Positions 18,431 to 27,142 are shown, counted from the stretch's first letter. The stretch is DNA of 53,261 bases from Nostocales cyanobacterium (GCA_004292695.1 RDXV01000020.1:1-53261), one strand, 5' to 3'. The notes: generated from the sequence alone by a model not told the origin. A program made the numbers and translations.

Positions 18431-18521
18431 TTCGTTCGTAGTGAGCGATTTATCGCTCATATTAATCGCTCATATTAATTTGAAAAGGACTAAAGTCCTT
18501 ACTACATACATAGATGGAAAT
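18431..18521. repeat. Palindromic repeat cluster between devC and devA
   Basis: Short dyads in series: GAGCGATTTATCGCTC (18443-18458), a second ATCGCTCATATTAAT copy, and AGGACTAAAGTCCT (18486-18499). The block splits the devC-devA junction, where DevBCA genes are usually closely spaced, so it looks inserted. It could also form RNA hairpins affecting devA expression. Confidence 0.6.
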
Positions 18522-19208
18522 ATGAATACTTTATCTGCAATTTCTGTATCTAACCTCAATCATTTTTACGGAGAAGGTACATTAAAAAAACAAATACTTT
18601 TTGATATTAATTTAGAAATTCAACCAGGAGAAATTGTGATCATGACTGGTCCATCTGGTTCAGGTAAAACTACATTATTAACATTAATTGGAAGTTTACG
18701 ATCTGTACAAAATGGAAGTTTGAAAATATTGGGTAAGGAATTAAATGGTGCGAACAAAAATCAAATGCTACAGGTGCGAAGAAGTATAGGTTATATTTTC
18801 CAAGCACATAATTTATTAGGTTTTCTAAATGCTCAACAAAATGTACAAATGCCATTTGAAAATGATCCACACATTTCTTTTCAAGAAGCACAAGTTAAAG
18901 CAGCGGAAATGTTAAAAATTGTGGGTTTAGGAGAAAGGTTAAATTATTATCCTGATGGACTTTCTGGAGGACAAAAACAAAGGGTTGCTATTGCACGTGC
19001 ATTAGTTCACCATCCTAAATTAGTTTTAGCAGATGAACCCACCGCAGCTTTAGATAGTAAGTCTGGGAGGGATGTGGTAAATTTAATGCAGAAGTTAGCG
19101 AAGGAACAAGGATGTACAATTTTATTAGTTACCCATGATAATCGTATTTTGGATATTGCTGATCGAATTGTGAAAATGGAAGATGGATATTTGGAATTTA
19201 GAATGTAG
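18522..19208 (+). CDS. devA: DevA-type ABC exporter ATPase
   Basis: 228 aa from ATG 18522. A longer frame opens at 18420, but its first 34 residues are encoded by the palindromic repeat cluster and have no counterpart in the family, so the internal ATG is preferred. It has all ABC landmarks: Walker A GPSGSGKT (43-50), Q-loop IFQAHNLLGF, signature LSGGQKQR, Walker B LVLADEPTA and H-loop THD. It is the LolD/MacB-like class of MFS-less exporters that pairs with DevC. Confidence 0.88.
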   Translation: MNTLSAISVSNLNHFYGEGTLKKQILFDINLEIQPGEIVIMTGPSGSGKTTLLTLIGSLRSVQNGSLKILGKELNGANKNQMLQVRRSIGYIFQAHNLLGFLNAQQNVQMPFENDPHISFQEAQVKAAEMLKIVGLGERLNYYPDGLSGGQKQRVAIARALVHHPKLVLADEPTAALDSKSGRDVVNLMQKLAKEQGCTILLVTHDNRILDIADRIVKMEDGYLEFRM

Positions 19209-19251
19209 AATTTAGAATGTAGAATTAGGTGATTTTTAGATATGAATATAA

Positions 19252-19653
19252 TTACAGGATATGGTTTTTAAAAACTTCATAAATTTCTAAGGGTAAATTA
19301 TCTGGATCTTTAAAGAAGGTGAATTTTTTACCTGTAATTTCGTCAACTCTGATATTTTCAACTTCGATATTTTCAGAGTTTAAATATTTGACACTTTCCT
19401 CTATATCATCAACCGCAAACGCAAGATGTCTTAAACCACACGCTTCCGGGTTATTCACTCTTTGGGGAGGGTTGGGAAATGAGAATAGTTCAATTTGAGA
19501 ATTGCCAATTTTTAAATCTAATTTATAGGAGTTTCTTTCTTGGCGGTAGGTTTCTTGTATAATGTTAAAACCGAGAATATTAACATAAAAATGTTTGGAT
19601 TTTTGGTAGTCTGAACAAATTATAGCGATGTGATGAATGTTTGATATTCTCAT
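19252..19653 (-). CDS. VOC-family (YaeR/SMU1112c-type) metalloprotein
   Basis: A 133-aa single glyoxalase/VOC module. Four metal-ligand candidates are in the expected places: H8 (IHHIAIICSD), E55 (SQIELFSF), H76 (LRHLAFAVDD) and E123 (LPLEIYE). Length and the FYVNILGF and KFTFFKDPD stretches match the YaeR/SMU1112c glyoxalase-I-like subgroup. Enzymatic substrate is unknown. It is convergent with devA. Confidence 0.85.
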   Translation of the reverse strand: MRISNIHHIAIICSDYQKSKHFYVNILGFNIIQETYRQERNSYKLDLKIGNSQIELFSFPNPPQRVNNPEACGLRHLAFAVDDIEESVKYLNSENIEVENIRVDEITGKKFTFFKDPDNLPLEIYEVFKNHIL

Positions 19654-19683
19654 AACTTGGTCAGGTATTTACTATTATAATTT

Positions 19684-20115
19684 TTATTTTTCTGGCTTTT
19701 TACTCAATTCATCGAGGACTTTAATAATCTTACTAGCTATATTTAAAGATTCCTCAGCATTAGTAAATAAAATATAACAATTTTTAGTTTTATCGTCATA
19801 GTCAACTGAATTTCTCATTTTTCGCAGTGTCCGTAAGTCTTCACCTAACTCTCTAAGTTCTCTATTTTCAGCCTCTAATAATTTATTGATTACATATTTA
19901 TGTACATTAGTTGTTAGGTTTTGTAATTCACTATCCTTTTCAATATCACGTAAATAGTTTCTAGCCAAACAAAAAGCAGAATAATAAGCTCTACTAATCG
20001 AAGAGCGTATCTTTGCTTCTTTCAGCGATAAATTTGTTTCCTGACTTGAAGAACTATTTTCTTCTTGAAGAAGAATCTCTGCAACCTTTAGATAACTTAA
20101 CCAGTTGAAGTTCAT
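19684..20115 (-). CDS. HEPN-like (UPF0332-type) protein
   Basis: A 143-aa helical protein. RSSISRAYYSAFCLARNYL (37-55) and RKMRNSVDYDD (98-108) fit the HEPN/UPF0332 fold, where a helix-borne AYYxxF motif packs against a C-terminal R-x3-DY motif. The RNase HEPN signature R-x4-6-H is not seen, so it may be a non-cutting or differently active member. Last of three minus-strand genes; its ATG overlaps the stop of the previous gene by 4 nt, indicating translational coupling. Often such proteins act in toxin-antitoxin pairs, but no MNT nucleotidyltransferase is present here. Confidence 0.7.
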   Translation of the reverse strand: MNFNWLSYLKVAEILLQEENSSSSQETNLSLKEAKIRSSISRAYYSAFCLARNYLRDIEKDSELQNLTTNVHKYVINKLLEAENRELRELGEDLRTLRKMRNSVDYDDKTKNCYILFTNAEESLNIASKIIKVLDELSKKPEK

Positions 20116-20555
20116 TCAAACTCCAAATCTATAGATAGGTTTACAGCAACTCCATATGAAGCCTCACTCCACCAACTTTTCTTAAAATCGGTTAGTTTGT
20201 TGAAAGCCTCAGATACAAATTCTGGACTCGCACAGATACAAACAATTAGATATTCCCATTCAGGAGATTCAGGATCAACGTACAATTTTAATTGTAATTT
20301 CTCAGTGGGGAAATACTTTCTTATTTGTGGATGAGCTTCTAGTATTACATCTATTAAATTAGAATGCTTGTGTAAAAACCTGTGTACATCAACTTTGTTT
20401 TCTACTATGTACAAAGAATTGATTTTTCTTAATTTATTAGTCCATCCAGTATCTTCTAAAAGAGGTTTGTGTAGTTGTTCGATTTTTACATTTTGAAACC
20501 AATTATCTTTTTTAAGCCCAGTGTTTATAGATACTTTTTGCTGTTCTAAGAGCAT
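20112..20555 (-). CDS. Hypothetical protein coupled to the HEPN-like gene
   Basis: A 147-aa mixed alpha/beta protein. The core DVILEAHPQIRKYFPTEKLQ, then beta-like LKLYVDPESPEWEYLIVCI and a terminal SYGVAVNLSIDLEFE, recalls small cyanobacterial proteins with a 'yFp...l.Le...DPE' pattern that accompany HEPN-like genes. That recollection is weak. It overlaps the HEPN-like gene by 4 nt and starts 13 nt after the upstream gene, so all three are likely one operon. A role as partner or antitoxin is inference. Confidence 0.6.
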   Translation of the reverse strand: MLLEQQKVSINTGLKKDNWFQNVKIEQLHKPLLEDTGWTNKLRKINSLYIVENKVDVHRFLHKHSNLIDVILEAHPQIRKYFPTEKLQLKLYVDPESPEWEYLIVCICASPEFVSEAFNKLTDFKKSWWSEASYGVAVNLSIDLEFE

Positions 20556-20568
20556 TTTACCACCTTCA

Positions 20569-21255
20569 TTATTTAGAACTAGAGTTAGAATCTAGATACA
20601 GAATATCTGCTTTATCTAGTATGGATTTAACAACATCTGCTTCTGCTAGAGATTGAGATAATTGTTCCTGTAATTTTTTTACATCGTTTGAATCTAACGC
20701 TACATAAAACTCCTTTGTATCACTTGCATCTTGATAGGCAATTCTTAATGTATGAACTACCAAAGCTCCAGCTACACCTGCTTTTGTTTCAGTCTTAAAA
20801 ACAGGTCTGATATCTGTAACAATACGTGAACTCAAGAAAATGCTATCATACTCTTGCAACAAACCTATAGCTTTAGAAGAAATACTTATAGAGCCATCAA
20901 TTTCTAATATCTTATTTATTCTTTGTTCAAAAAGTGCTAATTCTTCAAATGAAAATATATCTTCTCTAGACAAAGAATTACTCAATCCGGCAATTATTTC
21001 ATCATTGCTGAGATTCTCTTGGATACGGAGGGAGTAAATCGAACGAATAGCTCTTAAAATATCTTCCAAAGCATTAATATCAATTTCCTCTATTTTTGGC
21101 GATATTTCTAATAATATGCTATCTATATTTACGAAAGGATGAGCTTCTGTGATTACATTCAGTAATTTATCAAATAAAATTTGATCTATATTGATAATTA
21201 AATTAATACCAGATTGATATTGTTGTGGAATTCTTAAACTTTTCATATTTTTCAA
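20569..21255 (-). CDS. Hypothetical protein, first gene of the HEPN operon
   Basis: A 228-aa protein that I do not recognise. The N-terminal two thirds is helical (LFDKLLNVITEAHPFVNIDS, ALEDILRAIRSIYSLRIQ); the C-terminal third is beta-rich then helical, ending VALDSNDVKKLQEQLSQSLAEA and ILDKADILYLD. The beta-then-helix end somewhat resembles COMM-like modules, but I would not assign it. It shares an 'ITEAHPxxxxDS/ILEAHPQI' phrase with the next gene, which may be chance. First of three tightly spaced genes. Confidence 0.55.
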   Translation of the reverse strand: MKNMKSLRIPQQYQSGINLIINIDQILFDKLLNVITEAHPFVNIDSILLEISPKIEEIDINALEDILRAIRSIYSLRIQENLSNDEIIAGLSNSLSREDIFSFEELALFEQRINKILEIDGSISISSKAIGLLQEYDSIFLSSRIVTDIRPVFKTETKAGVAGALVVHTLRIAYQDASDTKEFYVALDSNDVKKLQEQLSQSLAEADVVKSILDKADILYLDSNSSSK

Positions 21256-21509
21256 CAGTGATATACATTAATTATGAATTACAAGTTAATGAAGTCAACA
21301 GTATTTAGATTCCCATAAATAGATGATTTTTTCAAACCTTAGAATATTATAGAATATAACTATCAAAATACATCATGAGTTGACATTTTTTATATCAAAC
21401 TCTAAACCAATGTTAGCTATATTATATTATGTAATCATAAAATTTACATATAAATATACTATAGATAGATGTTTTTTTAGGGATTTAGCATTGCTAAACC
21501 CCTACTTAA
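21256..21509. other. AT-rich intergenic region
   Basis: A 254-bp, very AT-rich spacer between the HEPN operon start and the VWA gene stop. It should contain the HEPN-operon promoter, but I could not place it confidently. The only structure is a hairpin at 21480-21502. Confidence 0.4.
21480..21502. repeat. GGGATTTAGCATTGCTAAACCCC hairpin repeat, copy 1
   Basis: A strong dyad, ~9-bp stem, a few bases after the VWA gene stop. The same sequence with one or two changes recurs at 37814-37836 after thrC. Both sit just 3' of genes, so the family may act as terminators, although neither has a convincing T-tract. Confidence 0.65.
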
Positions 21510-22790
21510 TTATTCGCTTAAAATAGTCTTAGAAGCTATTCTCGTTTTCTTGCGTTCTGCTTCTGAGAGTTGTTCACCTGCTTGTAAGCGAGTTGCGGAA
21601 GTTTGCAGTACAGTGGCCGCATTAGTATCACCAATTTGTAAGGCGGTTTTTGCTGCGGTTTGTAGCATAGTCACAGCACCAGTGCGATCGCCTTGTTCTA
21701 ATTTCGCTTCTGCTACCTGGGTTTGACGATACTTCGCTAATAGCAAAATAGACTGTAACACCTGGGGGTTTAATGCCGGTTGATAGGAACTTGTGACGTT
21801 TGCATAGATGGGAATGAGGGGAGAAAGTAAACCCTGTTGGTTAATTGCTGGATCATCGTAGCGAATTTGAATATGTCCTATAACCTGTTCACCTTGGGGT
21901 AATTTTCCTAAGTAGATATTCGCTAACACCACCCGCTGAACATCTTTCATTAAGTCACCCAAACGAAACACATAACTACCGTTAGTTTCCGTTTCCACAT
22001 TTAATTCTATGGTTTCTGGTGCAACCTGCGCGATGGGTTTAAGTTCAGCTAACCGCACACCGGGAACGAGGGAAAGCAGTAAATAAGCATTAGTCAAACC
22101 CACAGACTGAATACGTTTAAACAAGCGACTAAATTGATCTACAGCTTGTTGGGGGCGTTCAATATAAGCAAGTGTACCACCACCAGCATCAGCTATTTTT
22201 TCCAGTAAGTCTTCATTCCATTCATTACCAAAACCAAAGGTGTGGACGGTGAGATTTACCCTTGTGGCTTTTTGGGCTAATTGCAAACAGCGTTTACCGT
22301 CATTGGGTCCAATTTCCCATTTCCAGATTTTTAAGCCATTATCACCATGACCATCGGTGAGTAAAAAGGCTTGGGAAACAGCACCTTTTGTACCTTTGAG
22401 TAATTCCGTAATTCCCAAAGATAAACCCTCAGCAATAATTGTACCACCACCAGCCTTGAGTTTTTTGTGTAGCAGGGCTTTAATGCTGGCAGGATCTTTA
22501 ACAACGTGGTTAGGGATAATTACCTCAGCAGTACCAGCAAAGGCAATAATAGAAATGCGATCTCCTGGTTTTAGCTGATCAATTAATTTCTCCACTGCCT
22601 GAATTATCATGTTGATAGGTTCACCGTCCATAGAACCGCTTCTATCTAGGATCAGGCACAAATTCAAGGGTAAACTAGGATCAAGTTCATCTGCAATAGC
22701 AGAAATGGAAATTTCTAGTTGACGCTGGTTAGTTAATTGAGCAGCATCAACATTAGTATCATTTAGTGCGGTTAATAATTTAACTTTCAT
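21510..22790 (-). CDS. VWA-domain protein (second of tandem pair)
   Basis: A 426-aa cytoplasmic-looking protein with no signal peptide. A von Willebrand factor A domain begins with an intact MIDAS, D49-R-S51-G-S53 (LILDRSGSMDGEP), with TDG further on (LLTDGHGDNG) and spans to ~225; a beta-rich domain (~235-335) and a helical C-terminal ~90 residues follow. The helical tail (AKYRQTQVAEAKLEQGDRTGA..MLQTAAK) is almost the same in its neighbour. The two genes overlap by 4 nt, so they are translationally coupled. Cyanobacterial VWA proteins of this kind often lie near Ser/Thr kinases, as here; function is unknown. Confidence 0.85.
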   Translation of the reverse strand: MKVKLLTALNDTNVDAAQLTNQRQLEISISAIADELDPSLPLNLCLILDRSGSMDGEPINMIIQAVEKLIDQLKPGDRISIIAFAGTAEVIIPNHVVKDPASIKALLHKKLKAGGGTIIAEGLSLGITELLKGTKGAVSQAFLLTDGHGDNGLKIWKWEIGPNDGKRCLQLAQKATRVNLTVHTFGFGNEWNEDLLEKIADAGGGTLAYIERPQQAVDQFSRLFKRIQSVGLTNAYLLLSLVPGVRLAELKPIAQVAPETIELNVETETNGSYVFRLGDLMKDVQRVVLANIYLGKLPQGEQVIGHIQIRYDDPAINQQGLLSPLIPIYANVTSSYQPALNPQVLQSILLLAKYRQTQVAEAKLEQGDRTGAVTMLQTAAKTALQIGDTNAATVLQTSATRLQAGEQLSEAERKKTRIASKTILSE

Positions 22791-24043
22791 TTAGGAGGAG
22801 CATCCTGCAAAACAGTTTTGGAGACAATTCTGGTTTTCTTGCGATCGCTCTCTGATAAATTCTCCCCGGCTTGTAAACGAGTAGCTGAAGTTTGTAAAAC
22901 AGTCGCAGCGTTAGCATCTCCCATTTGCAAAGCTGTTTTTGCAGCAGTTTGTAACATTGTCGCTGCCCCAGCGCGATCGCCTTGTTGAAGTTTGGTTTCC
23001 GCTAACTGGGTTTGACGATATTTAGCTAAAGCCAAAATAGACTGTTGCACCTGGGGGTTAATACTCGGTTGGTAAATGCGCTCTACATTCATGTAGACTG
23101 GCAAGTTCAGGGAAAATAAACCAGTTTGTTCTGAAGTGGGATCATCGTAGCGAATTTGAACATTGGCGATCGCCTGTCTACCTTCTGGCAACTGTCCCAA
23201 ATAAATATTAGCCAAAACTACCCGTTCTACATCTTTCATTAAATCACCCAGTCTCACCGCAAACCGTCCATCTGGTTCTGTTTGTACAGGTAATTCAATG
23301 GTATCTGGAGCAACTTGGGCTACAGGTTTCAATTCCGCTAACCGCACATTCGGCATCAGGGAAATTAGCAAATAAGCGTTAGTTAAACCCACAGTTTGCA
23401 TCCGCGTAAACAAACTATTGAATTTCTCCACCGCCTGATCAGGACGTTCGATATGTGACAAACTTCCTAAAGCTGCATCCGCTATTTTCTCCAAAATATC
23501 CTGATTCCAATTATCCCCAAAACCCAAACTATTTAAAGTTAAATTATAACCGGCAGCTAATTCAGCAAATTTCAAACAGCGGTTATTATCCCCATGTTCA
23601 TTTTCCCCATCTGTCAGTAAAAATGCTTGGGAAATAGTATCTTTCTTACCCTTCGCTAACTCCTCAATTCCCAACCTTAAACCCTCATCAATTGCAGTAC
23701 CCCCATCCGCAGAAAGACGGTTAATCTGTTGTTTAATATATTCTCGATCTTCAATTACCTGATTAGGAACTAATACCTTAGCTCGGTGATCAAATACTAC
23801 AATACTCAACCGATCTTGAGAACTCAGGCGATCTACTAATAAACAAGCAGCTTTTTTGACATTCTCTAGCGATCGCCCCCGCATCGAACCACTATGATCT
23901 AAAATTAAACATAAATTTAACGGCACACTCCGATCTATAGTTTCCCCAATCGCCGAAATCGAAACCGCTAACTGACGTTGACTACTAGGCTGATTAGCGT
24001 CCACACTAGCATCATTGAGATTGGGTTGTAGGTTAACCTTCAT
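22787..24043 (-). CDS. VWA-domain protein (first of tandem pair)
   Basis: A 418-aa paralogue of the next gene, about 60% identical by eye along its whole length. MIDAS is intact (D49-H-S51-G-S53), with LLTDGENEHGDN for the third loop. Compared with its partner it lacks a short insertion after the TDG loop (WKWEIGPND). Same three-part build: VWA, beta domain, helical tail. Upstream lies a 755-bp repeat-rich gap, so its promoter is somewhere in 24044-24200. A hetero-oligomer of both proteins is plausible, not shown. Confidence 0.85.
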   Translation of the reverse strand: MKVNLQPNLNDASVDANQPSSQRQLAVSISAIGETIDRSVPLNLCLILDHSGSMRGRSLENVKKAACLLVDRLSSQDRLSIVVFDHRAKVLVPNQVIEDREYIKQQINRLSADGGTAIDEGLRLGIEELAKGKKDTISQAFLLTDGENEHGDNNRCLKFAELAAGYNLTLNSLGFGDNWNQDILEKIADAALGSLSHIERPDQAVEKFNSLFTRMQTVGLTNAYLLISLMPNVRLAELKPVAQVAPDTIELPVQTEPDGRFAVRLGDLMKDVERVVLANIYLGQLPEGRQAIANVQIRYDDPTSEQTGLFSLNLPVYMNVERIYQPSINPQVQQSILALAKYRQTQLAETKLQQGDRAGAATMLQTAAKTALQMGDANAATVLQTSATRLQAGENLSESDRKKTRIVSKTVLQDAPPK

Positions 24044-24130
24044 AAAGCAATTTTCCTAACGAAATTATCTATATACATTTATAAATAACTTCAATCACCA
24101 CTTCACAGACTACGGAAAACACTTTTATAA

Positions 24131-24165
24131 CAGGAGGCAGGAGGCAGGAGTCAGGAGTCAGGAGT
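24131..24165. repeat. (CAGGAGG/CAGGAGT)n heptamer array
   Basis: Five heptamers of the same unit class as the array at 5560-5622, about 90 bp upstream of the first VWA gene start. Confidence 0.8.
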
Positions 24166-24354
24166 AAAACCCTATTTTACCTCGTTCTCAGTCTCAAGAC
24201 TGGGAATATCATCCTAGAGGTTATACCTCTGACTTGACACTTTACAATTCTTATTGCGATTTGACCCCAAAAATGCCAAAAAAGTTTTCGCACTCTTTTT
24301 TACCCCCAAAATTATTGAGAATGGTTGCGAATGACTAACGTAATATCAAGGGTC

Positions 24355-24382
24355 TTGACTTCTGAAAAGGTTGTGATATGAT
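24355..24382 (+). promoter_or_regulatory. Orphan sigma-70-type promoter
   Basis: TTGACT, 16 bp, TATGAT: close to consensus for both hexamers. No plus-strand ORF follows; the next gene is on the minus strand. It may drive a small RNA, or antisense RNA reaching the 3' end of the kinase gene. No obvious terminator was found within 100 bp. Confidence 0.5.
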
Positions 24383-24530
24383 AGTCTTGCGAATAATCCA
24401 AGGGAGAAGTATTGTTAAAATTAAAAATTCAGGATTTAATAGGAACGCAGATAAACGCGGATAAACGCAGATTATTTGAATTATGATTTAGATGATTTGA
24501 TTTAACGATGGTTGGTTATTCTTTAAGGCT

Positions 24531-24575
24531 TTTTGTCTGAATCAGGATTTCCAGGATTTTAGGATTTACAGGATG
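24531..24575 (+). repeat. Dispersed TTTTGTCTGAATCAGGAT repeat, copy A
   Basis: A 45-bp unit ending GGATTTACAGGATG. Near-identical copies lie at 26823-26867, 42651-42695 and 45859-45903, always intergenic. Inverted partial copies (ATCCTGATTCAGAC) lie at 24709-24721 and 24788-24800, so transcripts could fold into long hairpins. Confidence 0.85.
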
Positions 24576-24798
24576 TTGTTTGATGATGGTTGGTTACGCA
24601 CTAAGTTATATAAGGAACGAACCGCAAAGAACGCAAAGTACACAAAGGTAAGATGTTTGAGAGAGATTTTGCGTTTTTATCCTGTTCATCCTCTCATCCT
24701 GGTTATCCTGATTCAGACAAAATACAATTTCTGAAAATTTAGATCAATCTTCAAAAACCATCCTGTGCATCCTAAAATTCTGGAAATCCTGATTCAGA

Positions 24799-26721
24799 CT
24801 ATTCAAACCGCCAAATTTTAATAGTATTGTCATCACTTCCACTGACCAAAGTATTACCATCAGGGCTGATGACTAGGGAACGAACTGAGTCAGAGTGACC
24901 AGTCAAGGTAGATTTTAATTCTCCTGTGGCCAAATTCCAAATTTTAATAGTCTTGTCATAACTTCCACTGACTAAAGTTTGACCATCGGGACTGATTGCT
25001 AGAGACCAAACCGACCTAGAATAATCAACTGACTGAGAATGACCAACGAGTGTAGATTTTAATTCTCCTGTAGCCAAATTCCAAATTTTAATAGTGCCGT
25101 CATAACCCCCACTAACTAAAGTCTTACTATCTGGAGTGATGACTAGAGACTGAACCGCTTGAGAATGACCAGTGAGGGTAGTTTTCAATTCTCCTGTGGC
25201 TAAGTTCCAAATTTTGATAGTATTGTCACTACTTCCACTGACTAAAGTCTGACTATCAGGGCTGATGGCTACGGAATAAACCTCACCGGAGTGACCAGTC
25301 AGGGTAAACTTTAATCTTCCTGTAACCAAATTCCAAATCCTAATAGTTTCGTCATAACTCCCACCGACCACGGTTTTACCATCAGGACTGATCGCCACAG
25401 AATCAACTAAGTTAGAATAACCAGTCAGAGTAGATTTCAATTCTCCTTTAGCTAAGTCCCAGATTTTTATAGTCTCGTCATAATCCCCACTGACCAAAGT
25501 CTTACCATCGGGGGTAATAGCTAGGGAAAGAACCCAGTCAGAATGACCAGTGAGAGTAGATTTCAATTCTCCTGTAACCAAATTCCAAATTTTAATAGTT
25601 TTGTCATCACTTCCAACTAAAGTGTTACCATCGGAGCTAATAGCTACAGAATTTACATCATCATGTGTAGTCAGGGTATTAATTAAGATTGCTGAGGTTT
25701 TGGGGGTGACTGGGGGTGTAACTGGACCAACTATATCTGGTTGCAATATAAATCCTATCAGTATTGATAAGCAAATTATTATCAAAACCACAATTCTATT
25801 TATTCCATATTTTGGTTGTGTTTGTGGTTTAACTGGAGGTTTTACAAATTCTAAAACTTCCCCTGCTGACTGATAACGGTTTTGATATTCTACCTCTAAT
25901 AACTTATCTAAAATATTTCCTAATTCTAAACTCACAGATTGCTGTAAATGCTTACGCCATTCTTTCACCCAACTGTAACCTTGTCTACTCCACAAATCAC
26001 CAGGATAAACCCCTGTCATTAAATGAAAACAAGTTGCACCTAAACTAAATAAATCACTAGCAGGATAAACCTCTCTATCTTCCATTTGCTCCAAAGTTGC
26101 GTAACCATAAGTACCGATTTGTGTACCTGGTTGAATTGTTCCCTGAAGTTGTTTAGAAGCACCAAAATCAATTAGAAATAATTTCCCATCACTGCGACGA
26201 CGCATAATATTTTCTGGTTTGATGTCGCGGTGAATGATTTTATTACTATGGACTATTTGCAAAACTGGTAAGATATCCAGTAATAAATTACGGATTTTTT
26301 CTTCATGAAAATTTCCTTGATTTGCCAACTCAATTAATAAATTTTCACCTTCAATAAAATCTTGAATTAAATATAAACAATTATCCTCATCAAAATAAGC
26401 TTGTAATTGGGGAATTTGGGGATGTTTGAGGTCTTTTAGTTGTATTGCTTCTTGCTCAAATAATTCCTTGGCTTTTTTTAAGGCGTAGATATTTTGAGTT
26501 TGAGGTGCAAATTGTTTAATAACACACTTCTCATTTAATTTATCAATATCTTCAGCTAAATAAGTCTTCCCAAAACCTCCACTCCCCAAAGCTTTCACCG
26601 GACGGTAACGGTTTCTGAGCATAACCAAAGGAACACCACAATGAGGACAAAACTTTGTCGTCTCAGGTACAGGTGGATGATGACAGTCTGGTGTCGGGTT
26701 CAGACAACATATCTGATTCAT
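24799..26721 (-). CDS. Ser/Thr protein kinase with WD40 propeller
   Basis: A 640-aa cyanobacterial Hanks-type kinase. Cys-rich N-terminus (C5, C6, C13, C25, C28; zinc-ribbon-like CPHCG), kinase domain ~38-295 with GSGGFG loop (46-51), K69, HRD (164-166) and DFG (185-187), all intact so likely active; one membrane helix (~308-326); then seven WD40 repeats (~348-640), enough for a closed propeller. The blades would lie on the opposite side of the membrane from the kinase. Blade 1 lacks two residues (TLVGSDDKT) and blade 6 has a DYSR insertion. Blades are highly alike, implying recent internal duplication. Target is unknown. Confidence 0.93.
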   Translation of the reverse strand: MNQICCLNPTPDCHHPPVPETTKFCPHCGVPLVMLRNRYRPVKALGSGGFGKTYLAEDIDKLNEKCVIKQFAPQTQNIYALKKAKELFEQEAIQLKDLKHPQIPQLQAYFDEDNCLYLIQDFIEGENLLIELANQGNFHEEKIRNLLLDILPVLQIVHSNKIIHRDIKPENIMRRRSDGKLFLIDFGASKQLQGTIQPGTQIGTYGYATLEQMEDREVYPASDLFSLGATCFHLMTGVYPGDLWSRQGYSWVKEWRKHLQQSVSLELGNILDKLLEVEYQNRYQSAGEVLEFVKPPVKPQTQPKYGINRIVVLIIICLSILIGFILQPDIVGPVTPPVTPKTSAILINTLTTHDDVNSVAISSDGNTLVGSDDKTIKIWNLVTGELKSTLTGHSDWVLSLAITPDGKTLVSGDYDETIKIWDLAKGELKSTLTGYSNLVDSVAISPDGKTVVGGSYDETIRIWNLVTGRLKFTLTGHSGEVYSVAISPDSQTLVSGSSDNTIKIWNLATGELKTTLTGHSQAVQSLVITPDSKTLVSGGYDGTIKIWNLATGELKSTLVGHSQSVDYSRSVWSLAISPDGQTLVSGSYDKTIKIWNLATGELKSTLTGHSDSVRSLVISPDGNTLVSGSDDNTIKIWRFE

Positions 26722-26822
26722 GGATTGGGGTAGATACGTTAATTTTTAGAACATATACAAAAATATACTCGCTAATTACGCAATGCAACAATAGATATCT
26801 CTAGAATTTGAATATGCGCGTT

Positions 26823-26867
26823 TTTTGTCTGAATCAGGATTTCCAGGATTTTAGGATTTACAGGATG
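26823..26867 (+). repeat. Dispersed TTTTGTCTGAATCAGGAT repeat, copy B
   Basis: Identical to copy A over its whole 45 bp. Downstream similarity continues (GATGGTTGGTTACGCACTAA and GAGAGATTTTGCGTTTT), so the two intergenic regions share a composite of roughly 150-180 bp with a diverged centre. Confidence 0.85.
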
Positions 26868-27005
26868 TTATTTAACGATGGTTGGTTACGCACTAAGTTA
26901 TGGAAGAAACCACGAAGAAACGAAGGAAGCGAAGGGAAGAGGTTTTAGAGAGATTTTGCGTTTTCATCCTGTTCATCCTCTCATCCTGAAAATTCTGATT
27001 TAAAC

Positions 27006-27142
27006 ATCTGCGTCCATCTGCGTTTATCCGCGTTCCCAAAAATTCCCAACCAAGCAGTTAAAAACCCTATATATATTGCGCCCACAGATTTCTACTCATA
27101 ACATAAGTCTACAACAATATTCACGGCTTGTCAAGTCGAAAA
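27006..27142. repeat. 138-bp direct duplication, copy 1
   Basis: Begins ATCTGCGTCCATCTGCG and ends GGCTTGTCAAGTCGAAAA. It includes CCCTATATATATTGCGCCC. It matches 27227-27364 with only a few substitutions; similarity extends ~20 bp further left. Confidence 0.9.

Larger units (their letters stand above)
24044..24798. other. Repeat-rich intergenic region between VWA and kinase genes
   Basis: 755 bp with no gene found. Contents from left to right: a CAGGAGG/CAGGAGT array (24131-24165), a consensus-like sigma-70 promoter pointing right (24355-24382), an AACGCAGATAAACGC repeat (~24444-24472), the GTCTGAATCAGGATTTCC repeat (24531-24575), a GAACCGCAAAGAACGCAAAG stretch, and inverted copies of the same repeat (24712-24720 and 24789-24798). 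Confidence 0.7.

Noticed and set aside
18420-18521. Longer start for devA
   Set aside because: The additional 34 residues are encoded by palindromic repeats and overlap the devC end; ATG 18522 fits the family.
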